Assembly: GCA_965248155.1 (NCBI GenBank)
Contig: CBDFIO010000001.1
Coordinates: forward strand, 682,001-746,000
Direction of reading: 5' to 3'
Length of the DNA stretch: 64,000 nt
Origin: RFSX01 sp965248155
GTDB lineage: Bacteria > Bacteroidota > Bacteroidia > Chitinophagales > Saprospiraceae
Below the pieces are notes generated by a model. That model was not told the DNA's origin, made no database searches, and saw only the letters and a list, made by a program, of their open reading frames with translations. The translations under genes were made by a program, and so were the position numbers. Below are positions 9,484 to 19,168 of this stretch, piece after piece. The stretch's first letter is position 1, and each line of letters begins with the position of its first letter.

Positions 9484-11670
9484 ATGAATAAGCATTTGCT
9501 ATGTTCAGTTCTTTTTCTTTTGATCAGTATGACTTTGATGCATGCACAGAATGAAGAGTTGCAAACGAGCTCTACAGAACAACTAGAACAAGAATATAAA
9601 GACACTTGGCGTACTCCTTACATCACTGATGAGATGACGATTGATCCCGAGCAAAATAAGAGCTGGAGAATGGGAGATTACAAGTTTTCGTCTAAGCCAA
9701 AAAATTCGTGGGAATTTGGAATCCATGGAGGACATTTTTTTATTAGTGGGGATGTAGATAGAGTCCTTCCAGCAGGATTTGGTGCTGGTATTCACGTGAG
9801 AAAGGCATTGAATTATGTGATGTCTCTCAGAGGGTCTTTCTTTTATGGAAAAGCAATGGGTTTTGAATCACAACCTTGGAGGTATAGAAATAATCAAGAT
9901 GCCAATGGTGTTGGAGGTGGATTATATGAGAATGTCTGGGAAGATTATGACCCCAATCTTGGTGGACCTGGTGAGTGGTTTCCTGCTCATAAAACGACTT
10001 ATGCAAGTGCTTATCTTTCAGCTGTAATTAATATTGGCAACTTATTGTTTCATAAGGAACGAAATAAATGGAATTGGTATGCCACATTGAGTGTTGGATT
10101 AGATCATCATACAACAATGTTGGATTTATTGGATTCTAATGGTCTGCCTTATATGGATTTAAGTAATAGAGTAAATTGGACAAGGGATGATTTTAACACT
10201 AAATCCGGAAGAGAAAGAATTAAAGAAGATTTGGGTTCAATATATGATGGTGTTTACGAGACAGAAGGATTTAAGAAAGAAGGAATTTTTAGAATTGGAG
10301 ATGATTTTAACATTCATTTCGTTTTTGTCCCTTCAATGGAATTTTCAAGAAAAATCTCCAAAAGATTGAATATTGGGATTGAACATCAAGTATTTCTTTC
10401 CGATAATGATTATTTGGATGGAATTAAATGGAGAACTTCCTTGGATCAGACAAATAATTTAGATATCGGACATTATACGCATCTGGTAATTGGAATTAAT
10501 TTAGGCAATTTTGATAAGGTTACAGAACCATTATATTGGATGAATCCTATAGATGCTGCATTCAATGACATAGCAAATTTAAAATCGCAACCTCAATTAG
10601 ACCTTGCAGATGAAGATCAGGATGGAGTCATTGATATGATGGATATGGAATTAGATACACCTGATGGTTGTCCAGTGGATACACGAGGTGTTCTTTTAGA
10701 TAGTGATGGAGATGGGATGGCCGACTGCGAAGACAAAGAACCGTATTCCCGTCCGGGATGTCCTGTAGACGAATTTGGTATTGCCGATTGTGCAGATGAA
10801 TGTTGTACAGACGAAGAGCAAATCAACAAATTAATCGACGCTAAGGCAGAAGAGTTGAGAAATTCTATGATGCTTGATTCTTCTACACCATTAATTCAAA
10901 GTGGAACAATAGGAGAAACAACAGGAGGTCAGCCAGGAACAACGACTGGTGGAATAGCTGGCGGAGATGGAACAACAGACGGAACAACGGGAGGTCAGCC
11001 AGGAACAACAACTGGTGGAATAGCTGGCGGAGATGGAACAACAGGCGGAACAACAGGAGGTCAGCCAGGAACAACAACTGGTGGAATAGCTGGCGGAGAT
11101 GGAACAACAGGCGGAACAACGGGAGGTCAACCAGGAACAACAACTGGGGGAACAACAGGAGATATAAATAGAGGCTCAACAACTAGTGGACCATATACTA
11201 CCTATGTTAGAACAGGGTGTGGGGATTGGTTTTTACCTATGATCCATTTTGATCTGAATAAAGAGCTGATCAAGCCAGAATATTTCAGTCATCTTCACAA
11301 TGTAGCTCAAGTAATGAGGAAATGTCCAGAAATCTGTGTTGTTGCACAAGGGCACACAGACTCCAGACATTCTAATGCTTATAACAGAGTACTCTCATAC
11401 AAAAGAGCCAAAGCTGCCGTGGATTATCTTGTCGAGAATTATGAAATCGACAGATCAAGAATCATATTGATGTACGGTGGTGAAGAAAGTCCAATGGTAA
11501 CTTCACCTTCTAGCGAAGCCCATCATTTCATGAATAGAAGGGTTGAATTCAGAACTTGTGAGGAAGGCGATTTTGATATGGCTGTTCCTGAAGGATATAA
11601 TGAAAACGCTAAAACAGGAAGTTCCAAAGGTGTAGATTATTACAATGGAAATAAATCTTCCGGTTATTAG
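9484..11670 (+). CDS. OmpA-family outer-membrane protein with TSP3 repeats and a Gly/Thr repeat linker
   Basis: A 728-residue protein with a signal peptide ending at MHAQ. Residues about 75-350 look like an outer-membrane barrel. Then come calcium-binding thrombospondin type-3 repeats (DEDQDGVIDMMDMELDTPDG and LDSDGDGMADCEDKEP). A low-complexity linker contains a 22-residue unit (GGQPGTTTGGIAGGDGTT and four more) repeated about three and a half times, encoded by a 66-bp DNA repeat. The C-terminal OmpA peptidoglycan-binding domain has FDLNKELIKPEYFSHL, QGHTDSRHSNAYN and MNRRVEFR. Such proteins tie the outer membrane to the cell wall. A terminator follows. The repeat unit number is likely to vary between strains. 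Confidence 0.87.
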   Translation: MNKHLLCSVLFLLISMTLMHAQNEELQTSSTEQLEQEYKDTWRTPYITDEMTIDPEQNKSWRMGDYKFSSKPKNSWEFGIHGGHFFISGDVDRVLPAGFGAGIHVRKALNYVMSLRGSFFYGKAMGFESQPWRYRNNQDANGVGGGLYENVWEDYDPNLGGPGEWFPAHKTTYASAYLSAVINIGNLLFHKERNKWNWYATLSVGLDHHTTMLDLLDSNGLPYMDLSNRVNWTRDDFNTKSGRERIKEDLGSIYDGVYETEGFKKEGIFRIGDDFNIHFVFVPSMEFSRKISKRLNIGIEHQVFLSDNDYLDGIKWRTSLDQTNNLDIGHYTHLVIGINLGNFDKVTEPLYWMNPIDAAFNDIANLKSQPQLDLADEDQDGVIDMMDMELDTPDGCPVDTRGVLLDSDGDGMADCEDKEPYSRPGCPVDEFGIADCADECCTDEEQINKLIDAKAEELRNSMMLDSSTPLIQSGTIGETTGGQPGTTTGGIAGGDGTTDGTTGGQPGTTTGGIAGGDGTTGGTTGGQPGTTTGGIAGGDGTTGGTTGGQPGTTTGGTTGDINRGSTTSGPYTTYVRTGCGDWFLPMIHFDLNKELIKPEYFSHLHNVAQVMRKCPEICVVAQGHTDSRHSNAYNRVLSYKRAKAAVDYLVENYEIDRSRIILMYGGEESPMVTSPSSEAHHFMNRRVEFRTCEEGDFDMAVPEGYNENAKTGSSKGVDYYNGNKSSGY
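10924..11151 (+). repeat. 66-bp in-frame tandem repeat in the OmpA protein linker
   Basis: Units start at 10924, 10990, 11056 and 11122 (spacing exactly 66 bp; the fourth is partial). They differ by a few bases and encode GGQPGTTTGGIAGGDGTT(D/G)GTT. The repeat keeps frame, so copy-number changes only lengthen or shorten the linker. Confidence 0.93.
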
Positions 11671-11690
11671 AAACAATATATTTTAGAAGA

Positions 11691-11721
11691 AAAAGCCAGG
11701 TAGTTTTATCTGGCTTTTTTT
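11691..11721. terminator. Bidirectional terminator between the OmpA gene and pdhC
   Basis: AAAAGCCAG (from 11691) pairs with CTGGCTTTT (from 11710), with an A run on the left and a T run on the right. It can serve the plus-strand OmpA gene and the minus-strand E2 gene that converge here. Confidence 0.8.
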
Positions 11722-11729
11722 ATTGGATC

Positions 11730-13016
11730 CTAGTATAAAATTTTAATCGGATTTTCGAGGAAAGCTTTTAAAGTCTGCAAAAATGCTGCTCCTTTTGCTC
11801 CATCTACAACTCTATGATCGCAAGAGAGCGTTACTTTCATGACTGAGCCAACTACTATTTGTCCATCTTTTACAACCGGCTTTTCAACTATTGATCCAAC
11901 AGCAAGTATGCAAGCATCAGGAGGATTGATTATTGCCGTAAATTCATCAATATCAAACATCCCTAAATTGCTGACAGTAAAAGTATTTCCAGACATTTCA
12001 TCAGGAGAAATTTTTCTTTCTTTTGCCTTGCCTGCCAGCACTTTGATTTCACTTTTTATTGTACTCAATGATTTGAGATCGGCTTGTCTAATCACAGGAA
12101 CCATTAATCCTTCATCTATAGCTACAGCAACACCAATATTTATATCTCTGTGATAACTAATCCTATCATCATACCATGACGCATTGATCATCGGATGAAT
12201 TCTGAGTGCTGATGCACATGCCTTTACAATAATATCATTGAATGAAATTCTAATTTCTGCATCTTCATTTATTGCTGTTCTTGCTTCAATTGCATTGCCT
12301 ATGTCAATTTCCATTGTCAAATAGAAATGAGGAGCTGTAAACTTACTTTCACCCAACCTCTTCGCAATTATTTTACGCATTTGAGATAAAGGTTTATCAC
12401 CATAAATATTCTCATCTATAGTAGATGGCAATTGGATGTTTGCCGTCTGAGTTGAAGCTGGTGCTGGAACACCCATCTTAATGGCATTATCTACATCTTT
12501 CTTAATAATCCGCCCATTTTCACCCGATCCCTGGATCCTTGATAAATCTATACTGCTTTCTTCCGCCATTTTGCGAGCGAGTGGAGAAGCTTTAATTCTT
12601 CCATCCGACATGCTTGCTGGCTGAACAGGCTCCGCTGATGATGGCGTGCTGGGCGCAGAAGAGACAGTTTCAACAGGAGCTGCTGCAACAGGTTCTACTA
12701 CTGCTTCCGGTTTTTCTTCAGAAGGAACAGATCCAGTGGATTCGTTTTCAATACTTTTTAGAATTGCTGAAATATCCTCGTCTTTATTACCAATAATAGC
12801 GATAACTCCTTCTACTGCAACCGGTCCTTGCTCAACTCCTATATGTAATAGAATACCATCATTGAAACTCTCCAACTCCATGGTAGCTTTATCTGTTTCA
12901 ACTTCTGCCAGGATATCTCCTGGTTCAACTGCATCACCTACCTTTTTTAACCATGAAACAATGTTTCCTTCTTCCATTGTGTCACTTAATCTCGGCATTC
13001 TAATTACTTCAGCCAT
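11730..13016 (-). CDS. pdhC: Pyruvate dehydrogenase complex E2, dihydrolipoamide acetyltransferase
   Basis: A 428-residue E2 with the standard order: one lipoyl domain with the lipoylated Lys 43 in ETDKATMELES, an Ala/Pro/Val-rich linker, a peripheral-subunit-binding domain (ASPLARKMAEESSIDLSRIQ then GSGENGRIIKKDV, about 140-180), a second linker, and the catalytic acetyltransferase domain ending with the DHRVVDGAKGA active-site motif. The family transfers acetyl groups to CoA in the cytoplasm. The single lipoyl domain and this length are usual for Bacteroidota pyruvate E2. No E1 or E3 gene is adjacent. It could in principle serve another 2-oxo acid, but the sequence looks pyruvate-type. Confidence 0.85.
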   Translation of the reverse strand: MAEVIRMPRLSDTMEEGNIVSWLKKVGDAVEPGDILAEVETDKATMELESFNDGILLHIGVEQGPVAVEGVIAIIGNKDEDISAILKSIENESTGSVPSEEKPEAVVEPVAAAPVETVSSAPSTPSSAEPVQPASMSDGRIKASPLARKMAEESSIDLSRIQGSGENGRIIKKDVDNAIKMGVPAPASTQTANIQLPSTIDENIYGDKPLSQMRKIIAKRLGESKFTAPHFYLTMEIDIGNAIEARTAINEDAEIRISFNDIIVKACASALRIHPMINASWYDDRISYHRDINIGVAVAIDEGLMVPVIRQADLKSLSTIKSEIKVLAGKAKERKISPDEMSGNTFTVSNLGMFDIDEFTAIINPPDACILAVGSIVEKPVVKDGQIVVGSVMKVTLSCDHRVVDGAKGAAFLQTLKAFLENPIKILY

Positions 13017-13201
13017 ATGCTTATAAATATTTTCTTACAAATGTAATCATGATTTAGAATTAAACTTGCTAATTTTTGAGTTTTTGAAATTGACATGATT
13101 ACTCTATTAAATGTCTATTTTTACGTCTTAGAAAAACTTTATTCTCTATTTCAGAACCAAATTAATTTTATTTAAATCAATACTGGGATCCAAAATTAAT
13201 A

Positions 13202-13819
13202 ATGATGAAGTATTCTTCTAAAACACTTGAAAAAGCGGTTGAAGCACTGAACTCTTTACCTAGTATTGGAAAAAAGTCAGCTTTAAGGCTTGTTTTGCAT
13301 TTGGCTGCAAACAATGGAGATAAAAAGCAAAGAATTATTGAAGCCTTACATGCTCTAAGTACAGATCTCAAATCATGTGTCCATTGCCATAATTATTCAG
13401 ATTATGATATCTGTGATATTTGTTCCGACCCTGCCCGCAAAAAGAATGTTATTTGCGTCGTAGAATCTGTTAAAGATGTTATGGCTATAGAAAATACTCA
13501 GCAGTTTAATGGAATTTATCATGTCTTAGGAGGAATTATCTCCCCATTGGAAGGAATAGGACCTGAAGATTTAAATATTGAAAGCCTGACTGACAGAGTC
13601 GAAACCAATGAAATAGAAGAACTTATCATGGCAGTCAGCCCCTCAATTGAAGGAGACACGACGATATATTATCTTTCAAAATTACTTGATGAAAAGGTGA
13701 AAATATCTACAATAGCAAGAGGAGTTTCATTTGGAGGAGAACTGGAATATGCAGATGAATTAACTCTGGGAAGATCTATTCACAGCAGAACCGATTATAA
13801 TAAAGCACTTTCGATCTGA
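13202..13819 (+). CDS. recR: RecR, recombination mediator
   Basis: A 205-residue protein with an N-terminal helix-hairpin-helix (LNSLPSIGKKSALRLVLHLA), a C4 zinc finger (CVHC...CDIC), a Toprim domain (VICVVESVKDVMAIE) and the C-terminal ARGVSFGGELEYADELTLGR block. RecR loads RecA at gaps together with RecF/RecO. Two Met codons lead the frame (13202 and 13205), and either may be the start. It is divergent from pdhC and 14 bp upstream of the following glycosyltransferase gene, probably in one transcript. Confidence 0.93.
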   Translation: MMKYSSKTLEKAVEALNSLPSIGKKSALRLVLHLAANNGDKKQRIIEALHALSTDLKSCVHCHNYSDYDICDICSDPARKKNVICVVESVKDVMAIENTQQFNGIYHVLGGIISPLEGIGPEDLNIESLTDRVETNEIEELIMAVSPSIEGDTTIYYLSKLLDEKVKISTIARGVSFGGELEYADELTLGRSIHSRTDYNKALSI

Positions 13820-13833
13820 CGTTAAATAAAACA

Positions 13834-15768
13834 ATGCCTCTTATAAGCGTCGTCATAGTCAGTTATAATGTCAAATACTTTTTAAGACAATGCATTCAAT
13901 CTCTCCTAAGATCAGATATTGCGGAGGGATTGGAGATTATTGTTGTTGATAATAATTCGACAGATGGATCGAGTGAAATGTTGTCATCCTTCGGTTCACA
14001 AATTAAATTAATTGCAAACACTGAGAACCTGGGTTTTTCAAAAGCAAATAACCAAGGGATAGCAAATGCGAATGGTGAATATCTGTTAATCTTAAATCCG
14101 GATACCCTAGTAGAAGAAGATACGATTTCCAAATGTCTTGAATATATGCGCAAGGACATTTCCTGTGCTGCTCTTGCCGTAAAAATGATAGATGGTTCCG
14201 GAAAGTTCCTCCCTGAATCGAAAAGAGGTTTTCCAACTCCTTTAAGTGCTTTTTTCAAACTTTCAGGTCTTAATCGTGTATTTCCAAAGTCTTCATTTTT
14301 TAATAGCTATTATCAAGGACACTTGTCTCCGAAGGATACTAATGCCATAGAAGTTATATCGGGTGCATTTGTTTTTACGAAGACAAGAATCATACATGAG
14401 ATTGGTGGTTTTGATGAAGATTATTTCATGTATGGGGAAGATATCGAACTGTCATTTAGACTGAAGGAAGCTGGCTACAAGATTGTATATTTTCCCGATA
14501 CGCAAATCGTACATTTTAAAGGTGAAAGTACCAATAAGTCAAGCTTTGACTATATTAAAAACTTCTATGGAGCGATGCACAAGTATGCATCAAAAAGAAA
14601 TAACTCTTCTGGATTTATATGGAACATATTAATTCAATTCGGTATTTTGATTACATCAGTATCGGGTTTCGTTAAGAATGTTTTGATACCCTTCATTCGA
14701 CCAGTTTTAGATTTTATTCTCATTGCAGCGTTTGCAAAACTCATTCAATATTATTGGGCAAGAATTTATTTCTCCAACCCCGATTATTATAAGGGATCAG
14801 AAAGCAATACCACATTGCTTATACTTTCAATTGTTTTGATCTTTTTCTTTTACCTCTTTGGCCAGTATGACAAGAAGCATAATCTAAAACATCTTTTGTA
14901 TGGATTTGTCTTTGGGAGCTTCGCAATGTTTACAGTCTACAGTTTTCTACCTGGCACATTCAGGTTTTCTCGTATTGTACTCCTAATTCTAGCCTTACTA
15001 TCACCTTTCATTCTATATATAAGTAGAAGGCTTTACAATTTTGTACTTTATAATAATTCCAGATTTGATAATATCCTGGATAGAAGAATTGCTGTAGTGG
15101 GATCAGAATCCTCATTCAAACAAGTAAAGAAGATAGTTGATTTGTTTTCGAAAAAGTCAAATGTCTTGGGGTATTTTGACGATGGTGATGAGAATGCTTT
15201 AAGTGCATTAGATGAAATCGGTCAGGCAGTACGGTCTAGAAATATTAATGAATTGATTTTTTGTAGTAAAGATTTGACAAGCCAATTTATATTTGAAAGA
15301 ATGTCAAATTTGGGAGAGGGAGTGAGCTTCAAAATTGCAAATGACGACAACACCAGCATATTAGGAAGCGATTCAAAAAATAGAGTAGGACAGTGGTATA
15401 CTTTAGATATCAATTTTAAAATTGACCAACACTTTCACCGCAGAACAAAGAGATTAATTGATCTTGTAAGTTGTCCTTTAATTTTGATATTGAGTCCTAT
15501 TATTCTGTTGGGATCCAAGCAATTCAAACTGATATTTAGCAATATTCACTATGTAATTCTCGGTAAGAAAACCTGGATTGGCTATATTTTGGATGAACAA
15601 AGCCTTAAATCTCTTCCTAAAGTTAAAGCTTCTGTTTTTACAATTCCTGAAGGACATTATTCGATTGATAATCGAAAAGAAGAGGTTCATCAAAATAATC
15701 TGTACTATGCCAGACATTACAGTATCTGGCTGGAGACTTCTTATTTACTGAAATCTATATTTAATTGA
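13834..15768 (+). CDS. GT2 glycosyltransferase fused to membrane segments and a truncated sugar-transferase-like tail
   Basis: A 644-residue three-part protein. Residues 1-250 are a family 2 glycosyltransferase of the rhamnosyltransferase type (VVIVSYNV, VVDNNSTDGSSEML, LNPDTLV, YGEDIELSFRLKEAGY). Residues about 265-405 hold several hydrophobic helices. Residues about 410-530 look like the nucleotide-binding-fold domain found before WbaP/WcaJ-type polyprenyl-phosphate sugar transferases (RRIAVVGSESSFKQV). It then has RRTKRLIDLVSCPLILILSP, the membrane entry of that family, and a tail resembling its last strand (ARHYSIWLETSYLLKSIF), but the catalytic core between them is absent. I infer a surface-polysaccharide or glycoprotein role. 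It follows recR and its 3' end overlaps the convergent CRTAC1 gene by 28 bp. Confidence 0.8.
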   Translation: MPLISVVIVSYNVKYFLRQCIQSLLRSDIAEGLEIIVVDNNSTDGSSEMLSSFGSQIKLIANTENLGFSKANNQGIANANGEYLLILNPDTLVEEDTISKCLEYMRKDISCAALAVKMIDGSGKFLPESKRGFPTPLSAFFKLSGLNRVFPKSSFFNSYYQGHLSPKDTNAIEVISGAFVFTKTRIIHEIGGFDEDYFMYGEDIELSFRLKEAGYKIVYFPDTQIVHFKGESTNKSSFDYIKNFYGAMHKYASKRNNSSGFIWNILIQFGILITSVSGFVKNVLIPFIRPVLDFILIAAFAKLIQYYWARIYFSNPDYYKGSESNTTLLILSIVLIFFFYLFGQYDKKHNLKHLLYGFVFGSFAMFTVYSFLPGTFRFSRIVLLILALLSPFILYISRRLYNFVLYNNSRFDNILDRRIAVVGSESSFKQVKKIVDLFSKKSNVLGYFDDGDENALSALDEIGQAVRSRNINELIFCSKDLTSQFIFERMSNLGEGVSFKIANDDNTSILGSDSKNRVGQWYTLDINFKIDQHFHRRTKRLIDLVSCPLILILSPIILLGSKQFKLIFSNIHYVILGKKTWIGYILDEQSLKSLPKVKASVFTIPEGHYSIDNRKEEVHQNNLYYARHYSIWLETSYLLKSIFN

Positions 15769-18584
15769 ATTGTAAGAAGACTATCATTATTACAACTCGC
15801 CAGTAGATAAGTTTTATTCTTTACCCTGATAAGGTCGAGATCTCGCACATCACCATCCAAATAAATTTTTGATTCAGAGGCTTCAATAAATTTAAAATTC
15901 CCTTGGCCATCACCCAGACAAAGACCTCCTTTATTAGCATCATACCTTACGGTTTCAACTTCTACCGGATAATGATTTCCCGCGAATATGAAATCAAGGA
16001 ATCCATCATTATTGTAATCCAGAACTATAAAATCCTTGATGGGTCCAAGCTGACACTGAAAGGGAAGTCTTTTTGCCTCGAAATTAAGTTGACCCTTGTT
16101 TTCGAGATAAATACTTGAAAAAGATTGGATATCATAATTCAAAGCCTCCTCTAAATTACTATCTCCGATTATTTCTGATAAGCTCGCTTTGGCAAAGGCA
16201 TCGTATGTTTCAAACTTTTCACTTATAAAAGGCATTTCTTCAGTTGAACATTCTTTTCCTCTCAGAGGATACAGTTTGCTTTTACTTGATTTTGCCAACA
16301 CAACATCATTATCCCCGTTATTATCAAAATCTTGTGCATAAACCTGGAATGGTGTTTCAGGTTTGGCTTTGAATTTATTGTTCAAACCCAGATTGCCGAT
16401 AAGAAAATCTTCGTCCCCATCATTATCGAAATCTCCTTTTTCAATTGACCACCACCAGGACCTGCTACTATGTCCAAATATATCCAATGCTTGTTTGGTG
16501 AAGGTCCCATTGTTATTGTGGAAAGCTGTAATTTCAGCCCATTCACCGACCGTCAATATATCGAGCTGACCATCTGAATCCAGATCTGTACTAATAGCAT
16601 CGGTGACCAATCCTAAAGTATCGAAAGTGAACATAGATTCCAATTCAGAATATCGATTGTCTTTTTTATATAATACTAATGACTTGGCTGGAAAAGGATA
16701 TTGACCCTTAGTATACCGGCCTCCCAAAAAGATTTCCTGATTACCATCGCCATTAAAATCCTCAAAGACCATGCATTCACCATCAATTCGGGTGGAGGAT
16801 AAATCAATTGTAGATTTAGAAAATCCGCCCTTACCATCATTAAGATATATTCTGTCTATTAAAAGAGGATTATCGTCATCATAATCACTTCCCCCACTAA
16901 CAATATATAAGTCCTGGTCATTGTCTTTGTCAATATCGAGAGCTTCAATAGACAGATCTTCGTAATCGCGATCCATTTCAAAATATTTTTGAAAGGAGAA
17001 ATTGAATTGGCCTTCAGAATCCTGGATAAAAAGTTGAGTGCTCTGGAATCTTGCACCTCCAATCACCAAATCTTCAAGACCATCTTTATTGAGATCTACA
17101 ACACACAGTTTAGGCCCGTTTTGAGAAAGTTTGTGGGGCAAAAGTTTTTGATCATCATAGTCATTAAATTCATTTTCTCTATGTAGATAATTAATCAGAT
17201 TTGCTGACGAAAATTGAGAAGGAGGAATTCTATCTATTAGCTTTTTGGTTGATTCATAGTCAATTTCTATTGTTGTATTTATATCGTCAGGATATACAAG
17301 GCTGATTTGTTTGTGATCCCACACCACTTCTATAGAATCGAGTTTTTCAGTATTGCCCAGACCAAAATGTAGTATTGGTGGTGAAGAAGACATATATCCT
17401 CTACTTGTATTCATTTGAGCAGTCTGGATTTGGTCTTCATAGTAAATAGAAACACGGGCACCCAGCCCAAATTTGTTATAATACTTGCCTTTTAAGCTAA
17501 CACTTATCCAATTATTTCCCGTAGTGTTGTTTTTATATATCGATGCTTCTGCTGACGAATTATTCAGCACTAGATCTAAATCCCCATCGTTATCTAAATC
17601 TGCCATGGCCATTCCGGAAGAAAATGTTTTTTCATCGAATCCAACTTCTTTTGTTTTATCAATAAATCTGGATTCTCCTGAATTTATATAAGCTAAATTT
17701 GAGATCGGGGAAGAAGGAATTAAATGATTGTAATTGTTAAAGATAAGATCAGGTGATTGATTAGAACCATCTGATTTTATAAGATTGAGGAAATCATTAT
17801 TCCTTAAGTCTTTTAAGATACCATTTGAAATAAGTAAATCTTTTAGGCCATCATTATTCATATCTTCAAATAATGCTGACCAAGGCCAATCGGTATTCGA
17901 TATTCCTGAATAATGAGCCATTTCACTATAGAATCCCATGCCATTATTTACTTGAAGGTTATTCACCGGATATTGAAAATGCTCTCCTTCCTCAACCAAA
18001 TTCCAGAACCGTTCTGGCCTCATAGATTCCATATTGGTTTTGGACCGGTAATGATCACCAAAGGCCATATCTAAACTGATAAAATCAAGCCAGCCATCAT
18101 TGTTTATATCTGCGGCATCTGATCCCATAGAATAAAATGAAGTATGATCAGTCCTTGATTGTATTTCATCAGTAAATTGAAGCCCACTATTGTTGATTAG
18201 CATCTGATCCCCTTTACTATAGTCATTGCAAACATAGATATCAGTCCAACCATCGTTATTAAAATCCACTATCATTGCACTTAATCCATATCGTTTATTT
18301 ACCAATCCTAATTCTATGGTTTTGTCCTCGAATTTTCCGGATGAATTGATGTATATTTTATCAGAAAAGGGGAAGGATTTTAGTGTTTCAGGTTTAGCCA
18401 GAGTGGCTGCATATTGGTCCATGGGCTGATTGACCAGATACATGTCAAGATCACCGTCGTTGTCAGCATCGAAAAAATGACTTTGAATAGAATAACCATC
18501 ATCATCTAATCCATATCCTTTCGATTGTTCAGTAAAAGTTAAATCTCCATTGTTTATGAATAATTTATTCTGCCGGACACCTTT
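15741..18584 (-). pseudogene. CRTAC1-family FG-GAP/UnbV repeat protein, C-terminal part (downstream of an in-frame stop)
   Basis: The open frame runs from the codon after the stop at 18585 to 15741; its first ATG is at 18443, giving a 900-residue product. It carries many FG-GAP/VCBS calcium-binding repeats (for example FNNDGWTDIYVCND, NNDGWLDFISLDM, NDGLKDLLISNG, DLDNDGDLDLVLNN) and an ASPIC/UnbV block (SVSLKGKYYNKFGLGARVSI). It is in the same frame as the upstream 154-residue piece, and the 47 codons between the stop and the ATG translate to expected family sequence (NKLFINNGDLTFTEQSKG). The two parts were therefore one gene of about 1102 codons. Without a signal peptide this part could not be exported from its own start. 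It overlaps the convergent GT2 gene by 28 bp. Confidence 0.85.
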
Positions 18585-19049
18585 TTATAATAAAAAAAAG
18601 TTCTTGCATACATAAATATCAAGTAGTCCGTCTGCATTCACATCGGCCATAGATACACCTGTTGACCACAAATTGTTTTCGATTCCTGCAGTTTTACTGA
18701 TATCCTCAAATCTGAAATTTCCTTTGTTCAGATATAGTTTATCACTCACCATATTTCCTGAAAAATAAATATCATTAAGTCCATCATTATTGATATCGCC
18801 TATTGCAACTCCGGCTCCCTGATAAATAAAATTCCATATGAAGTAATGCAGTCTCTTATTCTCTTTTATTGTATTATTAAAGGTGATTCCAGAATACTTG
18901 GATTCAATTTTTTCAAGATTGAAATGTGATTTAAATGTTTCATTATTTGGGCTTGTACTATCCTTATCCGAAGCACAGGAAATCATCATAATTAATAAGA
19001 AAAAAAAGGGAAAGAATTTTTGAATAGAATTTAAGGACAATTTGAGCAA
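18585..19049 (-). pseudogene. CRTAC1-family lipoprotein, N-terminal part ending at an in-frame TAA
   Basis: A 154-residue piece with a lipoprotein signal (MMIS-Cys 25), then LEKIESKYSGITFNNTIKEN and the first FG-GAP repeats (AIGDINNDGLNDIYFSGN, SMADVNADGLLDIYVCKN). It stops at TAA (18585-18587), just after a run of eight T on the coding strand. The next codons in the same frame continue the family sequence without interruption, so the break is a single in-frame stop, not a frameshift. A GAA-to-TAA change would explain it. It is a real nonsense mutation or a sequence error; natural read-through is possible but nothing supports it. Confidence 0.85.
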
Positions 19050-19168
19050 TTTATTTGAACGTTAATAATCAGGCCAATTGGTAAGTTAATGTTAGTTTCG
19101 TATACTGACATTATGTTTATCAAGAAATATCGTTCTACTAATTTAGCGAACAGAATTTTTAGTATCAT

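Noticed and set aside
10883..11182. Minus-strand Leu/Phe-rich and Ser/Cys-rich frames opposite the 66-bp repeat
   Set aside because: They are caused by the repeat on the other strand; the plus-strand OmpA gene explains the region.
12646..13026. Plus-strand 126-codon frame opposite the E2 gene
   Set aside because: It lies fully inside pdhC on the other strand and its Ser/Pro-rich product comes from the Ala/Pro linker codons.
18585..18587. Stop-codon reassignment (TAA read as an amino acid) to explain the two in-frame stops
   Set aside because: Many intact genes in the window end in TAA (porU, murF, pdhC, alaS), so TAA is a normal stop here.
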